Assembly (NCBI GenBank): GCA_903926565.1
Contig: CAIYJU010000013.1
Coordinates: forward strand, 1-63,691
Direction of reading: 5' to 3'
Source: an uncultured Bacteroidales bacterium
GTDB lineage: Bacteria; Bacteroidota; Bacteroidia; Bacteroidales; FEN-979
Length of the DNA stretch: 63,691 nucleotides
Shown here: piece by piece, positions 46,201 to 53,438 of the stretch
How positions within the stretch are numbered: position 1 is the first letter of the stretch
Layout of the letters: the number at the start of each line of letters is the position of its first letter
Position numbers and translations under genes: made by a program
The notes under the pieces: model-generated
What the model was told of the DNA's origin: nothing
Database searches by the model: none
What the model saw: the letters and a program-made list of their open reading frames with translations, nothing else

Positions 46201-46288
46201 TGATTGTTCTGGCCTGGCTCCGGGACTTTACCTTGTAAAAATGACCGGTAAGGACTTTTCAACATCGCGGAAGATCATGATTCAGTAG
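43247..46288 (+). CDS. M4 (thermolysin-like) metalloprotease with type IX secretion domain
   Basis: 1013 residues. A signal peptide (to about 24) is followed by an FTP/PepSY-type propeptide (about 110-290). The M4 catalytic domain has HELGH at 437-441, the third zinc ligand E461 in MNEAFSDIAG, and the transition-state His in GVHINSGIINYAFYKYS. A beta-propeller-like region (about 620-920, with DGSMIAAVTEF repeats) comes next. A C-terminal sorting domain (about 935-1013, LYPNPAHGMVYISLE to KIMIQ) directs export by the type IX system. It is a secreted or surface endopeptidase. The preceding lipoprotein is 18 nt upstream. A long central region links protease and sorting domains. Confidence 0.9.
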   Translation: MKNLIRVFTPVFLITAIAFSVTGQNNPFAIKSKSLKSAGFMPQQVQPLPGHSVLKPARISQASTFHPVSHPLPLLTPNKKSFGEKHYNQQGQVIFLSGKLPNPSGTALKSTPNLEAACYEYLEAIQTDLQIRDARAEFRIKSTQTDELGISHVKLEQMYKGIPVYGGEVYLHASDNQINLFNGNACPTFSGTDINPSVASSQAQLVTIMDVSKRTSYHDLDENQKALLNYTMPKSELVIYPKNRDPRQQFLAWHITVRPNFMERWEYFVDARTGTIIHFYNNTQTDGDVTASGSDLNGVNRTIHAYLQNGTYLMVDVSKTMYNPQNQEGTMRSYDANNTCPSSQGFNPGIASTSNNVWSPKVISAQYNAGITYEYFRTTHGKNSWNNQGGSILSVINATESNGSGMDNAYWNGVCIVYGNGDTQFKPLAGALDVSAHELGHAYDEASANLEYQNQSGAMNEAFSDIAGAVVERLNWKIGEDVVKPGSFPTGCLRDMSNPHNGGSSFNDPGYQPANVSEMYNGSQDNGGVHINSGIINYAFYKYSTAVGIAKGEKTFFKALFQYLTRSSQFIDCRLAVIQSAKDLYGDGSAEVNAAKTAFDEVGIVDGSGGNYQNQLPVNPGQDFILAYNTYTADPNTLYLSSTAGSNFVAMSQTPLVNKPSIIDNGTLAVFIGSDKMMHAMTLGSQPQESIIQTEAIWSNVAISKDGSMIAAVTEFQDSAIYIYSYQKQVWVKAHLYNPTTQQGVTTNNVLYADALEWDYSGEFIMYDAYNQMNSSTSGQNVDYWDISFMKVWDKGTSDWGNGNVFKLVSGIPEGISIGNASLSKNSPAVCAFDYVDANTNTISVLAANLETGDFVEVFNNGNTLSYPNYSKLDDQVIFTSLYNGSSVIASIAMSPDKVHPASSTANVLITDAKWGVWFAQGDRHLGLYETDNRSRMTLYPNPAHGMVYISLEQKVTEPFTIEVYDIRGGLKTSSAFTSSDNITLDCSGLAPGLYLVKMTGKDFSTSRKIMIQ

Positions 46289-46310
46289 TAATTGAAGTCA
46301 GTCCCGATTT

Positions 46311-46410
46311 GGCCCAGGATATTACGCCCATTCAGGGCTGTAGTTTTCACGGCACTCATGCCAAGGGCTGCACCCCTGGTTAAGATATTGGGCCGCTTCG
46401 CGGCCAGAAC
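46311..46410. repeat. Degenerate intergenic repeat with hairpin
   Basis: The block between the protease stop and the convergent methyltransferase reads GGCCCAGGATATT at its left end and the near-inverse AAGATATTGGGCC near its right end. It has a perfect hairpin GGCCGC-TTC-GCGGCC at 46391-46405 and the repeated words AGGGCTG. It resembles dispersed fragments seen in Bacteroidota intergenic DNA. No ORF. Confidence 0.45.
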
Positions 46411-46427
46411 ACAATAAAAATTGGGTT

Positions 46428-47696
46428 TTACTCCACGGCAAGTATCAACCCCTTCAGGTATTCTCCTTCCGGATGGCAGATATCCACCGGATGATCAGGA
46501 CCTTGCGAAAGTTGATGCAAGACCCTTACCTGGCGTCCGGTTTCAATGGCAGCCGATTGAATGGCCGACCGGAACATCTCCCTTGAGATAGGCTGGGAAC
46601 AGGAAAATGTAAATAAAATTCCTCCCGGGTTGAGCCGCTTCATCGCTTCTGCATTGATGTGTACATAGGCATGGAGCGCATTGTTGGTAACATGATGTGT
46701 TTTTGCAAAAGCAGGAGGATCGAGGATGATCATGTCGTACTTTTCACTTGTATCGACCAGGAAACGCTTCACATCGGCAACTTCCGACCTGTGCCTGGCA
46801 ATATTACAGCCATTCAGTGCCACATTCTGGTCAGTCCACTCAATGGCCTGCCTTGAACTGTCAATGGAGTGCACCATCTTTGCTCCCCCTTTCAAGGCAT
46901 ACACTGAAAATGCTCCAGAGTAGCAGAAGGCATTGAGTACCGCTCTGTCTTTGGCGTAAAACTGTGCAAACAACCGGTTCCCGCGCTGGTCGAGAAAAAA
47001 GCCGGTCTTCTGACCCTTCATGAAATCAACAGTGAAGCGATGCCCTGTTTCCTGGATCTCCACAGGGCCGGATGTTCCGAAGAGAAATTGATCGGATGAA
47101 CCGGCAGGCGGGCTGACAGGCGGACTGACAGGCTGTACATCAGGCGGGTTTTCGGTTTTGAGGAAAAGTTTGGAGTTGCGGGTGATGAGCTTTGACTTCT
47201 CCATGGTGTCGGAACTCTTGTCATAAACCGCGATGAGTTTTTTGCCATACAACTCCTTCAGCCCTTCTGTAAATACGGGCAATAGCTTGTACATTCCGAC
47301 AGAATGGGCCTGGATGACTGCCACACTCTCATAATAGTCGATGATGAGGCCCGGCAAAAGATCACCCTCCGAAAACACCAGGCGATAGGCGCTGGAAACT
47401 GTTCCTCCCAGAAGTCCCGCTCCTTCCCTGAGTTTAAGGGCTGATTTCAGCTTTGATTTCCAGAAGTTATCATTTACTTCAACATCGGTAAAGGAAAATA
47501 TTTTCACCGCGATCGATCCTGGCAGATAGTGCCCCAATGCCAGGAATTCCTTCCGCGAGCTCGATATCTCAACGATATCACCTTCGCGTGGCGCTCCTTC
47601 AATTCTATCAATTGCCCCGGAGAAAATCCATGGGTGAAAGCGTTTGATGGCAACCTCCTTGCCCGGTTTCAGGATGATTTTAGCAAACTTGCTCAT
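46428..47696 (-). CDS. rlmI: RlmI-like 23S rRNA cytosine methyltransferase
   Basis: 422 residues with an N-terminal PUA domain (about 1-75, KRFHPWIFSGAIDRIEG) and an EEHEE-type middle. The SAM-binding Rossmann domain has NAFCYSGAFSVYALKGGA, VHSIDSS, MIILDPPAFAKT and the catalytic Cys region FTFSCSQPIS. RlmI makes m5C1962 in 23S rRNA. Compared with the family (about 396 residues), it has an extra low-complexity Pro/Val/Ser linker near residues 192-205 encoded by imperfect 12-bp repeats (47095-47135). Whether the target base is the same in this lineage is not shown. Confidence 0.85.
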   Translation of the reverse strand: MSKFAKIILKPGKEVAIKRFHPWIFSGAIDRIEGAPREGDIVEISSSRKEFLALGHYLPGSIAVKIFSFTDVEVNDNFWKSKLKSALKLREGAGLLGGTVSSAYRLVFSEGDLLPGLIIDYYESVAVIQAHSVGMYKLLPVFTEGLKELYGKKLIAVYDKSSDTMEKSKLITRNSKLFLKTENPPDVQPVSPPVSPPAGSSDQFLFGTSGPVEIQETGHRFTVDFMKGQKTGFFLDQRGNRLFAQFYAKDRAVLNAFCYSGAFSVYALKGGAKMVHSIDSSRQAIEWTDQNVALNGCNIARHRSEVADVKRFLVDTSEKYDMIILDPPAFAKTHHVTNNALHAYVHINAEAMKRLNPGGILFTFSCSQPISREMFRSAIQSAAIETGRQVRVLHQLSQGPDHPVDICHPEGEYLKGLILAVE

Positions 47697-47713
47697 TTGT
47701 CAGTTATTTTCGG

Positions 47714-47721
47714 CAAAGTTA
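47714..47721 (-). promoter_or_regulatory. Bacteroidota -7 promoter element (TAACTTTG, minus strand)
   Basis: Exact TAnnTTTG match 17 nt before the rlmI ATG at 47696. Confidence 0.5.
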
Positions 47722-47794
47722 GTGCTACTTTATTGATTCTGCGGATAAAGTTTGCTTCTGAAAGGCTACCCTAAGCGAGCAGCGGAGTTTTCTT

Positions 47795-47945
47795 TTTACC
47801 ACTCAGGTACTGAGAGCACAAAGAAAAACTAAGTCTTTGGTAATTTCCCAAATGCTTCCGTTACCAATGAGTTAAGCCATATCTTCAATTTTTCTTAGTG
47901 GTCCTTAGTGACCTTAGTACCTCTGTGGTTTTCTTTTTATCATAA
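47795..47945. repeat. Imperfect inverted repeat, ACCAC-GGTACT-AG family
   Basis: The left part reads ACCACTCAGGTACTGAG and, on the minus strand, the right part reads ACCACAGAGGTACTAAGG. Each continues toward AAGAAAAA. The two arms flank about 50 bp. This is most of the 359-nt gap between rlmI and the 4,6-dehydratase, and I see no gene in it. It looks like a dispersed intergenic element. Confidence 0.5.
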
Positions 47946-48030
47946 AGGCAGATTGTCATTCGGGAAATGAGTTGGTGGGAAAGGTTCAAAAAGCATGCGA
48001 AACACCATGTAAACAGAACCCGGAAATCAT

Positions 48031-48038
48031 TATTTTTG
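48031..48038 (+). promoter_or_regulatory. Bacteroidota -7 promoter element (TATTTTTG)
   Basis: Exact TAnnTTTG match 17 nt before the ATG at 48056. It supports this start over the longer frame from 47972. Confidence 0.55.
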
Positions 48039-48055
48039 TAAGATATTGCTTGAAT

Positions 48056-49054
48056 ATGGAGATCAGAAATAAAAAAGTCCTGGTTACAGGGGGTGCAGGT
48101 TTCATCGGAAGCCATCTTACGGAAGAATTGCTTGAGCAAGGATGTGAAGTAAAGGTCTTTGTCCACTATAACTCCTTCAACCGCTGGGGATGGATCGACT
48201 ATCTGCCTGAAGACAAAAAGAAAAACATTGAAATCTTCACCGGTGATATCCGCGATCCCAACGGAGTGCGGGAAGCCATGAAAGGATGCGACGTGGTTTT
48301 TCATCTTGCAGCCCTTATCGGGATACCCTACTCATACCATTCACCCGACACTTATGTAGATACCAATGTAAAAGGGACCTTAAACATTTTGCAGGCTGCA
48401 CGGGAACTGGGTGTAAGCAGGATTGTGCACACTTCTACTTCAGAGGTTTACGGAACCGCACAATTTGTTCCGATTACTGAGGAACATCCCATCAACCCCC
48501 AGTCACCCTATGCTGCGACCAAGGCATCGGCCGATTTTCTTGCACTAACCTTCTTCAGGTCTTTCCAGACACCTGTGGTCGTGGTCCGGCCATTTAATAC
48601 GTATGGTCCGAGGCAATCAGCCCGTGCAATCATACCAACCATCATCACACAACTGATCAATGGAAACGGGCATGTTACCCTGGGTTCGGTAACCCCCACC
48701 CGTGATCTGAATTTCGTAAAAGATACGGCAAGCGGGTTTATTCATGCCGCTAAAAGTGACGTGGCATTGGGTGAGGTTATCAATCTTGGAAGTAATTTTG
48801 AGATTTCAGTCGGAGATCTTGCAAATAAAATCGCCTCCCTGATGGGGAAAGAGATCGATATTGATTGTGCCGAGGAGAGAATGCGTCCGGAGAAGAGTGA
48901 GGTTGAACGACTTTGGGCCGAAAACCAGAAAGCAAAAAGCCTGCTTGGATGGTCACCATCGTACGACCTTGAGTCTGGATTGAAGGAAACCATAAGCTGG
49001 TTTTCGAGGCCGGAAAACATGGAATTATTCAAAACCGGCATTTATACGATCTAA
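48056..49054 (+). CDS. LegB-type NAD-dependent 4,6-dehydratase
   Basis: 332 residues from the ATG at 48056. It is an extended SDR with TGGAGFIGSH (about 10-19), the active-site S/T in HTSTSEVYG and Y-x3-K in SPYAATKASAD. Long stretches (FVHYNSFNRWGWIDYLP, GDIRDPNGVREAMKGCDVVF, FNTYGPRQSARAIIPTIITQ, GSVTPTRDLNFV) match the LegB family. LegB makes a 4-keto-6-deoxy sugar nucleotide from a GlcNAc nucleotide, the first step to legionaminic or related amino sugars. No aminotransferase or NeuB-like gene is beside it here. The Wzi-like gene follows after 14 nt. Confidence 0.82.
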   Translation: MEIRNKKVLVTGGAGFIGSHLTEELLEQGCEVKVFVHYNSFNRWGWIDYLPEDKKKNIEIFTGDIRDPNGVREAMKGCDVVFHLAALIGIPYSYHSPDTYVDTNVKGTLNILQAARELGVSRIVHTSTSEVYGTAQFVPITEEHPINPQSPYAATKASADFLALTFFRSFQTPVVVVRPFNTYGPRQSARAIIPTIITQLINGNGHVTLGSVTPTRDLNFVKDTASGFIHAAKSDVALGEVINLGSNFEISVGDLANKIASLMGKEIDIDCAEERMRPEKSEVERLWAENQKAKSLLGWSPSYDLESGLKETISWFSRPENMELFKTGIYTI

Positions 49055-49068
49055 CCCAAACACACCTG

Positions 49069-50748
49069 ATGAAAAAACTTGTTACCATATTCGCAATGAT
49101 GCTGGTTTTTTTGCAAGGTTTTTCACAGGTGGTTTATGAGGATGTCAGCAACACCGGAATCTATGAGTTTCTGGATGAACTCGCAACCATGAGATTAATA
49201 TCCCTGTATTCAGAAGTTAAACCCTATTCAAGAAGATACATTGCCGGGAAATTGCATGATGCTGAAACTGCAGATTCCACGCATCGCCTCAACAAGCGTC
49301 AGCAAAAGGAGCTTTCTTTTTACCTCCAGGATTACCAGCTTGAAACGTCGTCGGGCGTCATCCGTCAAACGTCACACCTTGCCGACGATTACGACTACAA
49401 ACTCTCTTTTCTCCTGAAAAAACAACCCGACATGGTGGTAGCCCTCAACCCTCCTGGTTTTCACTACAAAGATTCACTGTTCACCTTCTCGGTACGCCCG
49501 ATCCTGGGAGTTCAATGGATGACCAATGAAAATGGAACGGCATATCACCGCTGGTGGGGAGGCAGCATGTTTGGCTATATCGGCAAAAACTTCGGATTTT
49601 ATGCCAACCTGCGTGATAACAACGAAAATACGCCGACTGCCGAACCGGCATATTTCACCCCCGAACAGGGAGCTGTTTACAAATATTCCGATAAAGGTAC
49701 GGTTGATTTCAGTGAGATGCGCGGGGGGATGGTGGCATCTGTTGGCTGGGGTTCAATCGGGATCATCAACGACCGAATGATCTGGGGAGACAATTATCAC
49801 GGATCAAATATTTTATCGGGAAAAGCACCCGCATTCCCTTACATCCAGCTGCATCTCAATCCGTCTAAGTGGTTTAATTTCAACTATATGCATGGATGGC
49901 TCAACTCCAATATCATCGACAGCAGCCGTTCTTACTATAACGGAAGTGTATACCGGGAGGTTTACCGCAACAAATTTATCGCTGCCAATATGTTCACCTT
50001 CATCCCCTGGCGGGGGCTGAACCTTTCGCTGGGCAATTCAATCATTTACAGCGACATCAATGTGAACCCGCTTTACCTCATCCCGTTTATGTTCTTCAAT
50101 TCGGCAGATGCTACCAAAAACAATTATAACAATGATGGTGGCTCTAACTCTCAACTTTTTTTCAACATTTCCAGCCGCCAGATCAGGCATCTGCATCTTT
50201 TTCTGTCGTTCTATGTCGATGATTGGAAAACATCGCGGGCGACGGATCCCAACAAACATAATTTCACCAGTCTCAAAGCCGGGTTCCATATCGACAATTT
50301 CCCGATCCGGAACGTTGCATTTACAGCCGAATATACCGGCACACAACCGATGACCTACGATCATTATAACCCGACTTCGACATTTTCTTCAAATGACTAT
50401 ATCCTTGGCAGCTACCTTCGGGAGAACTCCCGGGAACTTTTTCTCGCCCTCTCATTTCATCCGCTCAGGGGAGTTCTGCTTAACGCATCCTATACCATTG
50501 CGCAGCATGGAGATAATGTACCATACCGGATTGATGCGGGTTATGCGGTTGACGAGGTACCCTTTTTAAAAAATATTACCTGGCAAAATCACTCTTTCGA
50601 GATCTCTGCCAGGTATGAATTTGTGAGTAACGGGTATTTCTTTATACGGTATCTGAATTCCAACCGTGAGGGGGAGGTTATTTATCAGCCCGAAATAATG
50701 AACGGAAAGACCAATTCCTTCTTAACAGGTATTAACGTTGGATTCTAA
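49069..50748 (+). CDS. Wzi-like capsule-assembly outer-membrane protein
   Basis: 559 residues with a signal peptide ending QGFSQ (about 20). An N-terminal helical region (VYEFLDELATMRLI-like) precedes a large barrel with many aromatic strands (WNRWWGGSMFGY-like, WKTSRATDP, PLRGVLLNASYTIAQHGDN) ending NSFLTGINVGF. The protein looks like the Wzi capsule-assembly group in Bacteroidota, which helps hold surface polysaccharide. Support is pattern-level, not motif-level. It shares a transcript with the LegB-type gene and lies beside the polysaccharide operon, which fits. Confidence 0.68.
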   Translation: MKKLVTIFAMMLVFLQGFSQVVYEDVSNTGIYEFLDELATMRLISLYSEVKPYSRRYIAGKLHDAETADSTHRLNKRQQKELSFYLQDYQLETSSGVIRQTSHLADDYDYKLSFLLKKQPDMVVALNPPGFHYKDSLFTFSVRPILGVQWMTNENGTAYHRWWGGSMFGYIGKNFGFYANLRDNNENTPTAEPAYFTPEQGAVYKYSDKGTVDFSEMRGGMVASVGWGSIGIINDRMIWGDNYHGSNILSGKAPAFPYIQLHLNPSKWFNFNYMHGWLNSNIIDSSRSYYNGSVYREVYRNKFIAANMFTFIPWRGLNLSLGNSIIYSDINVNPLYLIPFMFFNSADATKNNYNNDGGSNSQLFFNISSRQIRHLHLFLSFYVDDWKTSRATDPNKHNFTSLKAGFHIDNFPIRNVAFTAEYTGTQPMTYDHYNPTSTFSSNDYILGSYLRENSRELFLALSFHPLRGVLLNASYTIAQHGDNVPYRIDAGYAVDEVPFLKNITWQNHSFEISARYEFVSNGYFFIRYLNSNREGEVIYQPEIMNGKTNSFLTGINVGF

Positions 50749-50768
50749 CTTCTTTATTTTTCAACCCA

Positions 50769-51842
50769 CTACACTGCCATTTGTTTTTTCTTAGCAAAGT
50801 AGATGGTAATAAAGCTCAAAACAGAGGCAACACACAGCAGAATCAGCAACAGGTATAAGGAACTCAGACCGGAAAGCAGGAAGCTGAGGAACACAAAACC
50901 AAGGCCTGTAAGAAACAGAATTATTGTGGCTGTGAAATGGGAGCAACCCAGACTGAGCAAATAGTGGTGGATATGCGTTTTATCAGCGAGAAACGGGGAC
51001 TTTCCTTTCAACAATCTCGTCAAAGATACCCTGATCGTATCGAATACAGGAATCATCAGCACTCCGACAGCAATGGCAGGAGTGGACGGAATGGCCATAT
51101 CGCCGGAAAAACTGGTATTAAATTCATTGAATTCGACCGCCATCACCGACATGAGGTACCCGAGAAGCAGTGCGCCTGTATCCCCCATGAAAATCTTGTA
51201 CTTTCGTCCGAATACATTGAAATAAAAAAAAGCTACCAGAGCACCTGTCAGCCCGGCCGATAATACCGTCCAGTCATATTGGCCAAATCTGAAAAACCAC
51301 CAGCCGAATGCTGCGGAGCTCAGGATTCCCAGGCTGGAAGAGAGCCCGTCGATCCCATCCATCAGGTTAAAACAGTTGGTAATCCCCACAATGGTAATGA
51401 GTGTCAGAAACAGACTTACACTGTATCCGATTTCATGAAATCCGAGAAAACCATGCAGATCCGTAATACGGATTTGGCCGAATTCAATGATAATCAGGGC
51501 AGCAACCATCTGTCCCCAGAATTTTTTCATTGGCGAAATGCCGACAACATCATCCTTAAACCCAACGAAAAAAATGATGATCAGACCTGCAAAAAGGTAT
51601 TGAAATCTGGGGAAAGTACTGAAACTTAAAAAGATAAGACATGAAATGATAAAACCAATAAAAACTCCCAGTCCGCCAAGAATCGGAACTTCATTGCTGT
51701 GCGAAGTCCGGCTGTTGGGCACCGCCACCAATCCCCTTGCCCTTGAAATATCAACAATTGAAGGCAACAGGATAAATGTAATAAAGAGTGAAAGGCCAAA
51801 ACACAATATTAATCTGGTATATTCTGTAAAGTAGTAAATCAT
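50769..51842 (-). CDS. MraY/WecA-family polyprenyl-phosphate sugar-1-phosphate transferase
   Basis: 357 residues with about ten membrane segments. Conserved cytoplasmic motifs are VPNSRTSHSNEVPILGG (about 41-57), FKDDVVGISPMKKFWGQ (about 94-110), NLMDGIDGLSSS (about 159-170), FMGDTGALLLGYL (about 218-230) and the HIHHYLL histidine motif (about 290). It moves a sugar-1-phosphate, most likely GlcNAc-1-P, onto undecaprenyl phosphate to start a surface glycan. It is the last gene of the polysaccharide operon, 21 nt after the exosortase gene. It is WecA-like rather than MraY because of context and length. Confidence 0.88.
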   Translation of the reverse strand: MIYYFTEYTRLILCFGLSLFITFILLPSIVDISRARGLVAVPNSRTSHSNEVPILGGLGVFIGFIISCLIFLSFSTFPRFQYLFAGLIIIFFVGFKDDVVGISPMKKFWGQMVAALIIIEFGQIRITDLHGFLGFHEIGYSVSLFLTLITIVGITNCFNLMDGIDGLSSSLGILSSAAFGWWFFRFGQYDWTVLSAGLTGALVAFFYFNVFGRKYKIFMGDTGALLLGYLMSVMAVEFNEFNTSFSGDMAIPSTPAIAVGVLMIPVFDTIRVSLTRLLKGKSPFLADKTHIHHYLLSLGCSHFTATIILFLTGLGFVFLSFLLSGLSSLYLLLILLCVASVLSFITIYFAKKKQMAV

Positions 51843-51863
51843 CTTGACGGGTTTTGGGTTACA

Positions 51864-52418
51864 CTAACTCTTATTCATTCGTGGTTTGCTTAGATAGTCT
51901 TCCCAGACAAGCCAGACAAGGAAAAAGATTGTAAAATAGATCCAACGGGATAAATGATCATGGAAAAATGCAAACTGCAGTGGATAAGCATTTAGAAGTA
52001 CTGCCAATAATACAAAGTGTAAAATACTGGCTATAAATAACACGAAAGAGGCCACCGGAATGTACCATATTTTCTTTCGGGCCGGTCCGGGATAGATGAC
52101 CATGATGAGAAAAAGCTGAATAACCTGTTTTAGTCCGGTACACCCGGGATTCATCAGCAATGCCGCATTACCAGGCAATTCTATCACATCCTCTTTTAGT
52201 GTTGATTGTATACCCATTACGTTATTGAGAAAGAACTGCGATATATGAATTTCGATTGAAATAAGGAGCTTAAAGAACTCTGCCAGAGCAACAAACAGAT
52301 AATCATCAAGATGGGCAATTTTCCAACCGCCGATTATGAGGGTGGATATGAACAAAAATAATAATATTCCCTTTAGTTTATAGAAGTTTTTTGTAAAAAT
52401 GTTGTTTGGCATATCCAT
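51864..52418 (-). CDS. Exosortase/archaeosortase-family membrane protein with a His at the usual Arg position
   Basis: 184 residues with about five to six membrane helices. It carries the exosortase cysteine motif MNPGCTGLKQV with Cys93, and a late His/Trp-rich helix (FFHDHLSRWIYF, about 152-163). The family normally has an N-x-x-R motif on the next helix. Here it reads SILHF, with His134 exactly 41 residues after the Cys, the spacing of C173 and R214 in archaeosortase A. Exosortases cleave PEP-CTERM-like tails and are linked to exopolysaccharide loci, as here. No substrate with such a tail is in the window. Start may be M1 or M3. Confidence 0.75.
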   Translation of the reverse strand: MDMPNNIFTKNFYKLKGILLFLFISTLIIGGWKIAHLDDYLFVALAEFFKLLISIEIHISQFFLNNVMGIQSTLKEDVIELPGNAALLMNPGCTGLKQVIQLFLIMVIYPGPARKKIWYIPVASFVLFIASILHFVLLAVLLNAYPLQFAFFHDHLSRWIYFTIFFLVWLVWEDYLSKPRMNKS

Positions 52419-52464
52419 AAATTCAGCGCAACTTATAAAAGAAAGTGATTTTTAACCATTTTTT

Positions 52465-53436
52465 CTATTTCTTGTCAGAAAATTCGAACCGGATGGTATC
52501 CTGCAAGGCTTCTATTAGCGGATGAGGGACCTTAAATCCAGTGCTATGGGCCTTTTCAGCATTGAACCGGGTGGTAGCGCAAAACTTTTTGATCCTGACA
52601 GCACTGATGTTGAATTTTCTGTGGAGTATCCTTGCCATCAGGTCAAAAACATTACCGGCAAAAAGCCCTGCAAAATAGGGTATTGTAACCGGGAGAATCT
52701 TAATGCCAAGCTCACTCCTGACGACACCTATGAGATCCCAGGTGGTTATATCCGGCAAATCAGTATAGTTATAGGTGGTGCATCCCGGTTGCATGTTCTC
52801 AAAAACATATTGGATGAAGGCTGCGACATTCCCCACGTAAGCCATTGATTTTTGATTTTTTCCTCTTCCGATCATCAAAAAGCGGCCACTTGCCATCTGG
52901 CTGATGAAATTATAGACATTACCCCTGTTGGTCTCACCGAAAATGACGGATGGCCTCAGAATAACTGCAGAGCGTTCACTGCTCTTTCGCTGCCACTCCC
53001 TGATCAGCTCCTCCGCCTGCCATTTGCTTTTGCCATAGTGGTTGAAAGGGGCGACAGGCTCATTTTCATCGGGATTGTCCCGGTTCAAACCATACACAGC
53101 AACCGTACTGGTGAAAATAATGGATGTGATTCCTGCACGGTCCATTGCATCCAGGATATTTCTGGTTCCCTGCACATTCACATCATAATAAAGGGAGGTT
53201 GGCGTGACGTCATCCTTGTGCTCAGCTGCCAGGTGGATAACCGTACTGGCCGGAGACATCACATTGCGGAGCCCTTCGGGGTCGCGGATATCCTGGATTG
53301 TGGTAACCCCGGAAAAATCATGGCTGCCGTTCTTATCGATGTTATGCAACTGAAAACCTTCTTTACTTAGTAGTCTCAGCAACCGTGTTCCGAGAAATCC
53401 TGAACCTCCAATAACAGATATATTTACCGGACTCAT
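52465..53436 (-). CDS. NAD-dependent epimerase/dehydratase (sugar nucleotide)
   Basis: 323 residues from the ATG at 53436, two bases after the preceding stop; the frame extends to a TTG at 53442. It has the Rossmann motif GGSGFLGTRL (about 9-18), the serine of FTSTVAVYG and YGKSKWQAEE (Y-x3-K). The fold is GalE/RmlB-like. The sugar is unknown. The close spacing (2 nt from the glycosyltransferase gene upstream) and position in the operon imply it supplies a sugar for the glycan. Another epimerase of the same family lies at 56519. Confidence 0.82.
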   Translation of the reverse strand: MSPVNISVIGGSGFLGTRLLRLLSKEGFQLHNIDKNGSHDFSGVTTIQDIRDPEGLRNVMSPASTVIHLAAEHKDDVTPTSLYYDVNVQGTRNILDAMDRAGITSIIFTSTVAVYGLNRDNPDENEPVAPFNHYGKSKWQAEELIREWQRKSSERSAVILRPSVIFGETNRGNVYNFISQMASGRFLMIGRGKNQKSMAYVGNVAAFIQYVFENMQPGCTTYNYTDLPDITTWDLIGVVRSELGIKILPVTIPYFAGLFAGNVFDLMARILHRKFNISAVRIKKFCATTRFNAEKAHSTGFKVPHPLIEALQDTIRFEFSDKK

Positions 53437-53438
53437 CC

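Noticed and set aside
50769..51842. MraY of peptidoglycan synthesis
   Set aside because: The gene is not with mur/fts genes but ends a glycosyltransferase operon, so a WecA-like role is preferred.
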